Positions 9,232-17,851 of a DNA stretch of 64,000 bases are shown piece after piece; position 1 is the stretch's first letter; every line of letters starts with the position of its first letter. Source of the DNA: DASSJT01 sp963715025 (lineage in GTDB: Bacteria > Actinomycetota > Actinomycetes > Actinomycetales > Dermatophilaceae); the NCBI GenBank assembly GCA_963715025.1, contig CAVQQQ010000001.1, positions 124,001 to 188,000 on the forward strand. Direction: 5' to 3'. Both the position numbers and the translations under genes were made by a program. The notes under the pieces were generated by a model. That model did not search any database. It was not told where the DNA came from and worked only from the letters and a program-made list of their open reading frames with translations.

Positions 9232-9965
9232 CGCGAGCGCGCCTGTACGCCACCAGAATCCGGCACGTCCGCACCGGGCCGATAGCCCATGCGTTCGAGC
9301 ATCGGAGCCACTCCTGGCTCGTCGACCTCGACGACCTCCCCGACCCGGGCCCCGGCCTGCGTCGGCTGGTCCGGTTCGACGCGCAAGACCACCTCGGCCG
9401 CCCTGGACACACCCTCCGCGAGAACCTCGACGCCTTCCTCGCGTCGCGGGGGGCCGACCTCGCGGGCGGCTCCATCCTGATGCTCGCCAGCCCCCGCATC
9501 CTCGGCGTCGTCTTCAACCCGATCACCGTCTACTGGTGCTACCGCGGGGACCCCGACGACGCGTCGCTGGCGTGCGTGGTCGTCGAGGTGCACAACACCT
9601 ACGGCGAGCGCCACGCCTACCTCGTCCAGCCTGACCCGGTCGGGAGCGCACGGGCCGCCAAGGAGCTCTACGTCTCGCCGTTCAACGACGTCAGCGGCTC
9701 CTACGACCTGCGGCTCCCCGAGCCCACCGAGCGGCTGCGACTGGCCGTGACCCTGCGCCGGCCGAGCCATGCGCCCTTCGTGGCCACCCTCACCGGCCGC
9801 CGCGTCCCACCGACGCGTCGAGCCGTCCTCCGGCGGGTCCTGGCCCAGCCCCTCGAGCCGCTGCGCGTGATCGCGCTCATTCGCTGGCACGGCATACGCC
9901 TCTGGCTGCGCCGCCTGCCCGTCCAGCCCCGCCCTGTCCACCGACCCCAGGAGGGTGTCCATTGA
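9228..9965 (+). CDS. DUF1365 family protein
   Basis: A 245-residue DUF1365 protein, recognised by the family motifs HSWLVDLDDLP, NPITVYWCY, VEVHNTYGERH and the YVSPFND segment. The family has no established reaction but is almost always encoded between the FAD protein and a cyclopropane-synthase-type methyltransferase, as here, and is thought to act on lipid. Both ends are translationally coupled: ATGA overlap with the upstream gene and TTGA overlap with the downstream one. Confidence 0.9.
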   Translation: MTRARLYATRIRHVRTGPIAHAFEHRSHSWLVDLDDLPDPGPGLRRLVRFDAQDHLGRPGHTLRENLDAFLASRGADLAGGSILMLASPRILGVVFNPITVYWCYRGDPDDASLACVVVEVHNTYGERHAYLVQPDPVGSARAAKELYVSPFNDVSGSYDLRLPEPTERLRLAVTLRRPSHAPFVATLTGRRVPPTRRAVLRRVLAQPLEPLRVIALIRWHGIRLWLRRLPVQPRPVHRPQEGVH

Positions 9966-11347
9966 CCGCCCACGTCCAGCCGAATCCCTCGACAGCGCAC
10001 GCCGTTTCTCGCGGGAAGTCCCGCGCATCCCGGTCCGAACTGGCCCCCGTCGCGGTCCAGACGCGGTGGCCGGATGTGGCGCAGGTGCCATCAGGCGCGC
10101 GGACGCGCGCAGCGGCGCCAGTCGCCATGCGCCTGTTCCGGGGCGCAGTCCGCCGGCTGCCCGTGCGGGTCGAGCTGCCTGACGGCACCCGACTCGGCGC
10201 CGGCGGACCCGCGGACCCGGTCATGGTGCTCCACAGGCCGCGCGACTTCGCGGCCCGGGTCGGCCGCGCAGGCCTCATCGGGTTCGGCGAGTCCTACATG
10301 GCCGGCGACTGGGACGCGGACGACATCGGCGGCCTGCTGGCCGTGTTCGCTGGTCGGATCGACCGCCTCATCCCGCGGCCGCTCCAGGCGCTTCGCGCCG
10401 GCTTCACCCGGCGGCGCCCTGAGTCCGATCGCAACTCGGCTGACAACGCCCGGTCCAACATCGCGAGCCACTACGACCTGTCCAACGACCTGTTCCGCCT
10501 CTTCCTCGACGAGTCCCTGACCTACTCCTCGGCGCTGTTCGACGCCGCCTGGGTGCAGGAGCGAGGCGACGGCACGGGTATGCCGGTGGCCCACGCGGGC
10601 GACCCCGTGCCGGTCCCGCGGTGGGAGTCGCTGGCCGACGCACAGCACCGCAAGATCGACCGGCTGCTCGACCTGGCGGGTGTCGGAGCGGGCTCTCGGG
10701 TGCTCGAGATCGGCTCTGGCTGGGGCGAGCTGGCCATCCGGGCCGCCGGGCGGGGCGCGTCGGTGCGCACGATCACCCTGTCCAGCGAGCAGCTCGTGCT
10801 AGCCCGCGAGCGTATCGCGGCTGCTGGCTGCGCCGACCGGGTCGACGTCGAGCTGCTCGACTACCGGATGGTCGACGGGAAGTACGACGCGATCGTGTCG
10901 GTCGAGATGGTGGAGGCGGTCGGCCACGAATATCTGGACGCCTACCTGGCGACGATCGAGCGCTGCCTCGCCCGAGAGGGCAGGGTGGCGATCCAGGCCA
11001 TCACGATGCCCCACCGACGTATGCTCGCCACGCGCAGCACCTACACCTGGGTGCACAAGTACATCTTCCCCGGCGGGCTGATCCCGTCAGTGGAGTCGAT
11101 CGCGGACGCCGCATCCCGGGCCGGTCTGGCCGTGACGTCGCGGGCGGCCTTCGGCCGGCACTACGCACAGACCCTCCGCCTGTGGGACGAGCGCTTCAGG
11201 GCCAGGGCGACCGAGGTCGCAGCGCTCGGCTTCGACCCTGTGTTCCGGCGTATGTGGCACTTCTACCTCGAGTACTCCCGGGCCGGCTTCGCCTCCGGGT
11301 ACCTCGACGTCCAGCAGATCTCCTTGGCCCGAACGGAGTCGGCATGA
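9962..11347 (+). CDS. Cyclopropane-fatty-acyl-phospholipid synthase family methyltransferase
   Basis: A 461-residue SAM-dependent enzyme that would methylate or cyclopropanate unsaturated acyl chains of membrane phospholipid. The SAM site VLEIGSGWG is at residues 247-255; upstream are the family motifs GFGESYMAGDWD (about 108-119) and NIASHYDLSNDLF (about 166-178), and VEMVEAVGHEY follows. The start is a TTG whose last two bases begin the stop of the DUF1365 gene (TTGA). The N-terminal 45 residues are poorly conserved in style, so a later start is possible. Orthologue by position of M. tuberculosis ufaA1 (Rv0447c). Confidence 0.92.
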   Translation: MTAHVQPNPSTAHAVSRGKSRASRSELAPVAVQTRWPDVAQVPSGARTRAAAPVAMRLFRGAVRRLPVRVELPDGTRLGAGGPADPVMVLHRPRDFAARVGRAGLIGFGESYMAGDWDADDIGGLLAVFAGRIDRLIPRPLQALRAGFTRRRPESDRNSADNARSNIASHYDLSNDLFRLFLDESLTYSSALFDAAWVQERGDGTGMPVAHAGDPVPVPRWESLADAQHRKIDRLLDLAGVGAGSRVLEIGSGWGELAIRAAGRGASVRTITLSSEQLVLARERIAAAGCADRVDVELLDYRMVDGKYDAIVSVEMVEAVGHEYLDAYLATIERCLAREGRVAIQAITMPHRRMLATRSTYTWVHKYIFPGGLIPSVESIADAASRAGLAVTSRAAFGRHYAQTLRLWDERFRARATEVAALGFDPVFRRMWHFYLEYSRAGFASGYLDVQQISLARTESA

Positions 11348-11646
11348 CTCTCGACGCGGCGAGCGCGCTTCCGATACGTCCGTTCACGCAGCAAGCCGCG
11401 GCGTCGGCGATGCGCTTGCCGACGCACTGGAGCCATTCATCGGCGGCCCGCTGCCCGTCGGACTGGGGGCGTGGGATGGCTCTCAGGCTGGGCGAGACCG
11501 TTGCGCTGCTGGAACGGGCCGGACTCGAGGTGCGTGACGTGGAGGGGCGGATGGGCGTCGACCAGATTCTCATGGTGCGGCCGACTGCTGAGGGATTCTC
11601 GAAGATGCCCCTGGTGCGTGGCGGACTCAATGGAGGGTGGCAATGA
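11344..11646 (+). pseudogene. Collapsed remnant of a second CFA-type methyltransferase gene
   Basis: Three pieces of a CFA-synthase-like gene can be read in 300 bp. After a frameshift, bases about 11410-11485 encode LADALEPFIGGPLPVGLGAW, the usual N terminus of such enzymes. Then, in the original frame, about 11490-11545 encodes ETVALLERAGLEVRDVE, a C-terminal helix of the family, and about 11548-11625 encodes GRMGVDQILMVRPTAEG, close to the family's C terminus. The SAM domain is gone. The residual 100-codon open frame still overlaps both neighbours by ATGA, so ribosomes could pass from the first methyltransferase to the DUF1295 gene. Piece assignment rests on family memory, not an alignment. 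Confidence 0.65.
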
Positions 11647-12446
11647 GCGGGTTCGACTGGCAGGGCTTCCTGCTGGTGTCGGCTGCGACGCTCGCGGTGG
11701 CGACGGCGGCCATGGTGGTCACAGCGGTGGTCGCTCGCCTGGTCGGCCGCTACAGCGTCGTCGACGTGACCTGGGGCCTGGCCCTGTCTGCAGCGGGCAT
11801 CGTCGGCCTCGCGCTGGGCTCTGGCGACCTGGGCCGCCGGGCACTGCTCGCGGCTCTCGTGACGGTCTGGGGCTGCCGGCTCTCCTGGCACATCTACGCG
11901 CGCAGCCGAGGGCACGGCGAGGACCCTCGCTACGAGTCCCTGCTGTCGGATGCTCCGGGGAGCAGGTTCGCGTATGCGGTGCGCAAGGTCTTCCTCGTCC
12001 AAGGCGTCGCGGTGTGGTTCGTGGCCCTTCCACTGCAGGTAGCTGCCGCGAGCCCGGGCTCCCTGGGGTATGTGGCAGCGGCCGGAACTGCTGTGTGGCT
12101 CGTTGGGGTGGTCTTCGAGGCCGTGGGTGATGCGCAGCTGCGGGCCTTCAAAGCCGACCCGGCCAACCGCGGCCGGATCATGGACCGCGGCCTCTGGTCG
12201 TGGACCAGACACCCGAACTACTTCGGCGACGCCTGCGTGTGGTGGGGGCTTTGGCTGATCGCCGCGGAGGTGTGGCCCGGTGTCCTCACCTTCCTCTCGC
12301 CCGTCGCCATGACGTACTTCCTGATGTACGCCACCGGGGGAAAACCGCTGGAGCGCACTATGTCCCAGCGTCCCGGATACCGGCAGTACATGACCAGGAC
12401 CAGCTTCTTCGTCCCGCGCCCGCCCCGTAACACGCCCGCCCCGTAA
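11643..12446 (+). CDS. DUF1295 membrane protein, steroid 5-alpha-reductase-like
   Basis: A 267-residue polytopic membrane protein. The C-terminal half has the family hallmarks DRGLWSWTRHPNYFGDACVW and YRQYMTRTSFFVP, which form the NADPH/lipid-reductase core related to steroid 5-alpha-reductases and isoprenylcysteine methyltransferases. It closes the lipid operon, in the place held by Rv0446c in M. tuberculosis, and probably reduces or modifies an acyl chain. Its ATG overlaps the preceding remnant frame (ATGA). The last codons contain a 16-base-period duplication (CGCCCCGTAACAC at 12421 and 12437). Confidence 0.88.
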   Translation: MSGFDWQGFLLVSAATLAVATAAMVVTAVVARLVGRYSVVDVTWGLALSAAGIVGLALGSGDLGRRALLAALVTVWGCRLSWHIYARSRGHGEDPRYESLLSDAPGSRFAYAVRKVFLVQGVAVWFVALPLQVAAASPGSLGYVAAAGTAVWLVGVVFEAVGDAQLRAFKADPANRGRIMDRGLWSWTRHPNYFGDACVWWGLWLIAAEVWPGVLTFLSPVAMTYFLMYATGGKPLERTMSQRPGYRQYMTRTSFFVPRPPRNTPAP

Positions 12447-12551
12447 CACCTGAGCAACAGCTGCCGCCGTCGGCGCCGGAACAGTGACGCCACGGCGGAG
12501 CGGTTGCCTCGCAGACAGGGCCACGTCTGCTCGAGGGCTCGGGCGAGCAGG

Positions 12552-12839
12552 TCAGGGAGAGATGGCCACACGTACCGCCACAGTGTCGCCTTCCTCGAGC
12601 TCCTCGGCTTCCCGCACCGCAGCCTTCACGGGGACGATGTAGCGTCCCTCCTTCGGAAACAGGGAGGTCGCCCATTCGGTTCTTCCGATCTGGACCCTGA
12701 CCGGAATCATCCCCCAGCCATAACTCACGAACGTGGACGTCGCCTGCAGTTCGAAGCACGCCTCTTCCGGCACCGTGACGAAGTACCAAGGCGCCGGGCC
12801 TTTCCAGTGCCAAATCTCGCCGCTGAACTCCCAGTTCAT
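12552..12839 (-). CDS. DUF1905 domain protein
   Basis: A 95-residue soluble protein matching DUF1905: it begins with a strand-rich segment (FSGEIWHWKGPAPWYFVTVP), contains GWGMIPVRVQIGRTEWATSL and FPKEGRYIVPVKAAVR, and ends with EGDTVAVRV. The family forms a small beta barrel of unknown function, sometimes fused to YdeI-type domains. It stands alone here, convergent with the lipid operon and with a 206-bp spacer to the next gene, in which I see no further gene. Confidence 0.85.
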   Translation of the reverse strand: MNWEFSGEIWHWKGPAPWYFVTVPEEACFELQATSTFVSYGWGMIPVRVQIGRTEWATSLFPKEGRYIVPVKAAVREAEELEEGDTVAVRVAISP

Positions 12840-13045
12840 TGGGTCAGGTTACGAGTTGCTGCGCTCCGCGGCATCCGTGCCGTCCTCCCGCCCGGTCTAT
12901 CGCTGCGGCCGGGATCGGTTTGCGTGCAGGCGTGGATCGCACTGCTGCGGACCACGTCACAAGACGAGGCGGGCACCTTTCGCTCTTGGGCACCGCCATC
13001 CGCCGGCCGACCCACCTGCGTTCGACGGCTACATAGGCTTGGACG

Positions 13046-13417
13046 ATGGAGGTTCTGATCATCGACGGCGCAAATGTGGTGGGCAGTCGCCCCGACGGCT
13101 GGTGGCGTGACCGGGCCGGTGCAGCCCGCCGACTGCATGAGCGCCTGACGGCCGCCGAACTGCCCCAGGACGAGGTCGTGCTGGTCCTCGAGGGCGACGC
13201 CAGGCCTGGCCGCCCATCCGGTCAGGAGGGACGGGTACGCACGGTTCACGCAGAAGGGTCGGGGGACGACGCGATCGTCGACGAGGTGAGAAGGCAGGTT
13301 GCCGTCGGTGACGGGCGCGGCGTGATCGTGGTTACCGCCGACCGGATGCTGCGCGGCCGCGTCGAGACGGCTGGCGCCAGCAGCAGAAGTCCGGTCTGGC
13401 TACTCGACCAGCTGTGA
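13046..13417 (+). CDS. NYN/PIN-like domain protein, putative RNase
   Basis: A 123-residue protein starting EVLIIDGANVVGSRPDGWWRD, with the first catalytic Asp of the NYN (PIN-like) nuclease fold in IIDGANV. Further acidic positions are LEGDA, SGDDAIVDEV and VVTADRML, matching the order expected for the metal site. The likely role is RNA cleavage or nucleotide handling; no partner is visible. The gene is monocistronic. Confidence 0.75.
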   Translation: MEVLIIDGANVVGSRPDGWWRDRAGAARRLHERLTAAELPQDEVVLVLEGDARPGRPSGQEGRVRTVHAEGSGDDAIVDEVRRQVAVGDGRGVIVVTADRMLRGRVETAGASSRSPVWLLDQL

Positions 13418-13520
13418 TCGGGCACCTGGTTGCGGGAGTTCATCGGATGGTCGAGCGACAACCGACCTGGCGCGATCTGAGCGCACCTGCCGATCAGACG
13501 CACGGCGATAGTGTGCCGAC

Positions 13521-13904
13521 ATGGCGACACATTGGACGCTCGGTTGCGACGCGGCCGACCCGCATCGGATCGCAGCGTTCTGGGCGAGCGCGCTCGGGTA
13601 CGTGGCCGAGCCGGGATACGACGACCCAGACGGTGCCTCCATCATTGACCCGGACGGCGTGGGCCCAGCCATCGGCTTTCTCAGGGTTCCGGAGGGCAAG
13701 ACAGCCAAGAACCGGATGCACATCGACATCCGGGTCGCAGGCAAGCCGCCATGGGACCTGGTCGACCGCGAGCAGCTCATCCGTGCCAAGGCGGCCGAGC
13801 TGGCCACGGCCGGGGCTACGACTGTCCGCGAGGATTCCTTCGGTGAGCATCTCGACCACGTCGTGATGCTCGACCCGGAGGGCAACGAGTTCTGCGTGAG
13901 TTGA
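13521..13904 (+). CDS. VOC (glyoxalase-like) superfamily protein
   Basis: A 127-residue protein of the glyoxalase/bleomycin-resistance fold, recognised by DAADPHRIAAFWASALGY at the start and MHIDIRV plus VVMLDPEGNEFCVS at the end, the standard paired beta-alpha-beta-beta-beta units. His and Glu positions compatible with a metal site (HIDI, GNEFC) are present. Small VOC proteins bind or modify hydrophobic toxins or metabolites; substrate unknown. It is the last gene before the left copy of the 47-bp repeat. Confidence 0.85.
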   Translation: MATHWTLGCDAADPHRIAAFWASALGYVAEPGYDDPDGASIIDPDGVGPAIGFLRVPEGKTAKNRMHIDIRVAGKPPWDLVDREQLIRAKAAELATAGATTVREDSFGEHLDHVVMLDPEGNEFCVS

Positions 13905-13936
13905 GACTCCCATCGGCAGGGGCCTGGCGCGGCGCA

Positions 13937-13983
13937 GCCGCTGCCGCGTCAGGTGACGAAGACGCGCTCCGCGATCAACTGCT
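13937..13983 (+). repeat. Left copy of 47-bp direct repeat (detached 3' end of the DnaB-like gene)
   Basis: Bases 13937-13983 match 17805-17851 at 45 of 47 positions in the same orientation. On the minus strand this copy still encodes the last residues QQLIAERVFVT plus stop, against EQLIEERVFVT in the intact gene. Homology stops abruptly at both ends. This fits an attachment-site duplication at the 3' end of the DnaB-like gene better than a decayed paralogue. Confidence 0.8.
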
Positions 13984-14025
13984 GGCGAATGCCGGACGAG
14001 CTGAGCGCTTGTCCCCTGCCGGACC

Positions 14026-14062
14026 CACCACCAACTGAACCCCCGAAGAACGTCTGGTGGTG
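14026..14062 (-). terminator. Inverted repeat after the ABC permease, possible terminator
   Basis: Perfect 8-base arms CACCACCA (14026-14033) and TGGTGGTG (14055-14062) with a 21-base loop lie four bases past the permease stop codon on the minus strand. There is no U-tract, and the loop is long, so it is a weak terminator candidate. Confidence 0.35.
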
Positions 14063-14066
14063 ACCA

Positions 14067-14824
14067 CTAGGAGATCCTGCGGCGGTAGGTGACCATGGCG
14101 AGGGCGTAGGCGATGACGAGGATGCCGGCACACCAGGCGAGGGCGATCCAGATGCCGGTGCCGACCGGCTGCTGCGTGTACAGGTCGCGGATCGTGTTGA
14201 CGATGGAGGTCACCGGCTGGTTCTCGGCGAAGGCGCGCACCGGGCCGGGCATGGTTGCGGTGAGCACGAATGCCGAGCTGATGAAGGGCAGGAAGATCAG
14301 CGGGTAGGAGAACGCGCTCGCGCCGTCCACGGTTTTCGCGGACAGGCCGGCGATGACGGCCAGCCAGGTCAGCGCCAGGGTGAACAGGATCAGGATGCCG
14401 GCGACCGCGAGCCAGGCCAGCGCACCCGCCCCGGAGCGGAAGCCCATCAGGAGGGCGACGAGCACGACGACCACGACCGAGATCAGGCTGGCGACCAGCG
14501 AGGTCAGCACGTGCGCCCAGAGCACGGCTGAGCGTGCGATCGGCATGGACTGGAATCGTTCGAAGATGCCGCTCTGCATGTCCGTGAAGAGCCGGAATGC
14601 GGTGTAGGAGATGCTCGAGGCGATCGTGATCAGCAGGATGCCGGGCAGCAGGTAGTTCACGTACTGGTCCGACCCTGAGTTGATCGCGCCGCCGAAGACG
14701 TAGACGAACAGCAGCATGAGGGCGATCGGCGTGATCGTGGTGGTGATGATGGTGTCCAGGCTGCGCGTGATGTGGCGCAGGGATCGTCCCGTCAGGAGGG
14801 CGGTGTCGCCGAAGAAGTGCGTGG

Positions 14825-14828
<4 letters not shown>
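14067..14828 (-). CDS. ABC-2 type transporter permease (drug/antibiotic exporter family)
   Basis: A 253-residue membrane protein with about six transmembrane segments, of the DrrB-like ABC-2 family: MTTHFFGDTALLTGRSLRH at the start, the conserved periplasmic segment GAINSGSDQYVNYLLPGIL, then the amphipathic FERFQSMPIARSAVLWAHV and the FLPFISSAFVLTATMPG region. It pairs with the ATPase immediately upstream; the ATG at 14828 overlaps that gene's stop (ATGA). The complex probably exports a hydrophobic compound, as in daunorubicin-type exporters, under control of the PadR regulator. Confidence 0.92.
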
Positions 14829-15654
<826 letters not shown>

Positions 15655-15658
<4 letters not shown>

Positions 15659-16032
15659 GTGCGGGGCCCCCTGTCTTCTCCTTCGGCGCGCGCGATGGCA
15701 TTGACCAGCCGCTCCCGCTCCCGGTCGACGTACCCGCCCTTCGAGTAGTTCCGCACCAACGCATCCACGAACTCCACAGGGTCCTCGCCGACGACCGCGC
15801 GGATCGGCGTCCCGTCCGCCGCGGCCCGCTCGAACAGGTCGGCGACGTCCTCGAGCACCGAGGCCGCGCTGTCGCCATCCACCGGCCCGAAGTGCATGAG
15901 GTATCGCTCGATTGCCTCGACCGCCAGGCGGTAGTTCTCGGGAAGCTGCTTGACGCGCGCCTTGTACTCCCGCCACCTCTTCTTCGGGCCAATCACCTTC
16001 GAGATGAAGCTGCCCTTTTCAACATCGGACAT
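15655..16032 (-). CDS. DUF1048 family protein
   Basis: A 125-residue soluble, helical protein (DUF1048): KRWREYKARVKQLPENYRLA and AIERYLMHFGPVDGD are the family signatures. DUF1048 proteins are typically encoded next to PadR regulators and DrrAB-like transporters, exactly as here, and may modulate them; function is not established. It starts two bases after the padR stop and overlaps the ATPase gene by ATGA, so the four genes form one transcript. Confidence 0.85.
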
Positions 16033-16034
16033 CG

Positions 16035-16364
16035 TCACTTGCCTCCTTCGCGGAGCTGTTCGAGCTGTTCTGTGAGGAAGCTCCAGGTCCTCCAGAACTC
16101 TTCGAGATATTCCCGTCCCTGAGTGTTGAGGGAGTACACCTTGCGCGGCGGCCCCTTCTCGGAGGGCACCTTCTCCACGTCGACGAGGCCGCGCTGCTCG
16201 ATCCTGATGAGCAGCGCGTACACGGTTCCCTCGGCGATGTCGGAGAAGCCCTTCTCCCGCAGCCATGCGGTGATCTCGTAGCCGTACGCCGGCCGGCCGG
16301 ACAGGATCGCGAGGACGATGCCCTCCAGCGTTCCCTTGAGCATCTCCGTCTCCTGCTTGCCCAT
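16035..16364 (-). CDS. PadR family transcriptional regulator
   Basis: A 109-residue winged-helix regulator of the short PadR class: LKGTLEGIVLAILSGRPAYG, then YEITAWLREKGFSDIAEGTVY, the recognition segment, and the wing PPRKVYSLNTQGREYL, followed by a short C-terminal helix for dimerisation. It heads the exporter operon and probably represses it until the exported compound binds. A set of AT-rich palindromes lies just upstream (16379-16422). Confidence 0.95.
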   Translation of the reverse strand: MGKQETEMLKGTLEGIVLAILSGRPAYGYEITAWLREKGFSDIAEGTVYALLIRIEQRGLVDVEKVPSEKGPPRKVYSLNTQGREYLEEFWRTWSFLTEQLEQLREGGK

Positions 16365-16378
16365 GGAACGCCCTTCAG

Positions 16379-16422
16379 CTACTCAGTGTTACTGACTACT
16401 AGTACATAGTAGCATTGAGTAG
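16379..16422 (-). promoter_or_regulatory. Palindrome cluster upstream of padR, probable PadR operator
   Basis: This AT-rich stretch, unusual for the window, holds nested inverted repeats: CTACTCA (16379-16385) with TGAGTAG (16416-16422), CTACTA (16396-16401) with TAGTAG (16407-16412), the octamer palindrome TACTAGTA (16397-16404), and CAGT/ACTG (16384-16387, 16391-16394). TACT/AGTA half-sites are typical of PadR-family operators. It begins 14 bp before the padR start codon, so autoregulation is likely. Confidence 0.6.
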
Positions 16423-16492
16423 TGGCGGCGCAAGCTCCCCGCGGCGGAAGGTGTTGGCTCTTGCCACGTGAGGCTCCGAGCGGCGGAAACCG

Positions 16493-16552
16493 CTAGGCCA
16501 TCAGCGGCTCCAGAACGACCCGCACCTCGTCAGAGATCTCAGAAGGCGTCAC
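16493..16552 (-). pseudogene. Possible N-terminal scrap of an IS5-type transposase
   Basis: A 19-codon minus-strand frame reads VTPSEISDEVRVVLEPLMA then stop. The stretch ISDE(L/V)(W)xV(I/L)EPL is the usual N terminus of actinobacterial IS5-family transposases. Nothing after it continues the protein. It lies between the hydrolase gene and the padR promoter, in a spacer with no other gene. The match is short and from memory, so it is tentative. Confidence 0.35.
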
Positions 16553-16599
16553 GCTTCAAGACTCTCCGACCAGCCCCCGAAACCACTTGACAACAGGAC

Positions 16600-17427
16600 C
16601 TAGCGCGCTGCGGGCAGCGTCTTCGTGAGCCACGCCGAGACGACGCCGCACACGTGGTCCTCGATGCCGTTGTAGAAGTGGTCGCCCTCGACGATCGCGA
16701 CTTCGCATGGGCCGCCCGCGCGCTCGGCATAGCCTTCTGCCGGATACACCTCCGTGGGCTCCAGGCTGCCGCGCACATAGAGCACGGGACACATGATCGT
16801 GGGAGCGAGCGCGAGAATGTCGGGCAGCGTGGTGGAGCGGTCGACATAGCTCTCCGCCGAGATGACATACCACCAGTTCGGCATGGTCATGAGTTCCCTG
16901 CCCCGCCCCGCCGCGACGAGCGCCTGCGCCCTCGCCATCGTCGCCTCATAGCCCTCACCCGCCAGCGCCTTCTGCGCGGGAATGCTCTGGCCGCCCGCGC
17001 CGCCGCGAAACGCCGACAGCAGCACCAGGGCGGGCGTCTCGGGATGGGCTGCCGCATGCGCGGCGCCGAGCAGGCCGCCTCCCGAGTGGGCGATGACGAT
17101 CGGCGAGGGGAAGCCGCGGTCGGCCATCCAGCGCGCCGCGTGGTCATTGTCGGCCATGGCTTCGCGGGTGAGCTGCAGGGCGCCGCCTTCGGGCGCACGG
17201 GAATCGCGGATGCCCAGGATGTCGTGGCCGCGCCGGTTGAACGCCAGACACGCGAAGCCCAATTCCGTGAGCACCGGCGGCAGCCAGCGCGGCGCGCCGA
17301 TGTAGAAGTTCATCGTGTTTCCGTGGAACAGCAGGACGCCGCCGCGGGCGGGTCGGCCCTCCGGCCAGTGGAAGGCGCCGTCCAGGGGAACGGTATCGGT
17401 CGCGATCGAAACCAGTTCCGTCCGCAT
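16600..17427 (-). CDS. Alpha/beta hydrolase, possibly acquired by transfer
   Basis: A 275-residue alpha/beta hydrolase: oxyanion-hole segment LLFHGNTMNFYIG, nucleophile elbow IAHSGGGLLG (Ser in HSGG), acid region around PVLYVRGSLEPTEVYPAEG and catalytic His in VEGDHFYNG. It should hydrolyse an ester or amide; substrate unknown. The ATG at 17427 lacks a good ribosome-binding site; a longer frame to 17478 exists. Its sequence style resembles proteobacterial proteins, and it lies inside the segment bounded by the 47-bp direct repeats, so transfer is plausible. Confidence 0.8.
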   Translation of the reverse strand: MRTELVSIATDTVPLDGAFHWPEGRPARGGVLLFHGNTMNFYIGAPRWLPPVLTELGFACLAFNRRGHDILGIRDSRAPEGGALQLTREAMADNDHAARWMADRGFPSPIVIAHSGGGLLGAAHAAAHPETPALVLLSAFRGGAGGQSIPAQKALAGEGYEATMARAQALVAAGRGRELMTMPNWWYVISAESYVDRSTTLPDILALAPTIMCPVLYVRGSLEPTEVYPAEGYAERAGGPCEVAIVEGDHFYNGIEDHVCGVVSAWLTKTLPAAR

Positions 17428-17804
17428 GCAGGACACCGTCCCACGGGCGAAAGAGCCTTTCAAAGCGCGACACCACAAGAGACGGCCTCAGCCGCGAGGT
17501 CGCAACTGTGAACGCGCGGATTCTGGGTTCCCTCGTGTGTCAACCCGCCTTCTGGTGTGGGGTCCGTGGCCAACGGTCGGGAGGGCACTGCCACTGCCAG
17601 CAGAGCATTCCCGTCTTCAGCCTCTGCCGGCCAGGCGGTGGCCGGGACAGCGCACGCCAAACGAGAGTCACACGATGCACGTGGACAGCCGCTGCCCGAC
17701 CAGAAGAGCGCGGTGTCGGGCCACGTACTGCGACCACTACGTCGCCGGGCGTGGCGGGTGAGCGACCGAGGCCGGCTCAGCGGCTCTGGCCGCTCAGCGA
17801 CCCT
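17428..17804. other. 377-bp spacer without a recognised gene
   Basis: Between the hydrolase start and the right 47-bp repeat I find no credible coding frame on either strand; the open frames crossing it are Arg/Pro/Cys-rich and have no family likeness. It would hold the hydrolase promoter and the original element end. The only clear structure is the small hairpin at 17779-17794. Confidence 0.5.
17779..17794 (-). terminator. Small GC hairpin after the DnaB-like gene
   Basis: Arms AGCGGC (17779-17784) and GCCGCT (17789-17794) enclose a four-base loop TCTG, 22 bases past the stop codon of the DnaB-like gene on the minus strand. There is no U-tract. A possible weak terminator. Confidence 0.3.
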
Positions 17805-17851
17805 GCCGCTGTCGCGTCAGGTGACGAAGACGCGCTCCTCGATCAACTGCT
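17805..17851 (+). repeat. Right copy of 47-bp direct repeat, inside the intact DnaB-like gene end
   Basis: This copy comprises the last 35 bases of the intact gene (codons for EQLIEERVFVT and stop) plus 12 downstream bases and matches 13937-13983 with two mismatches. The intact gene thus keeps its reading frame while a duplicate of its end lies 3.87 kb away, as expected where an element integrated into a gene 3' end and restored it. Confidence 0.8.
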
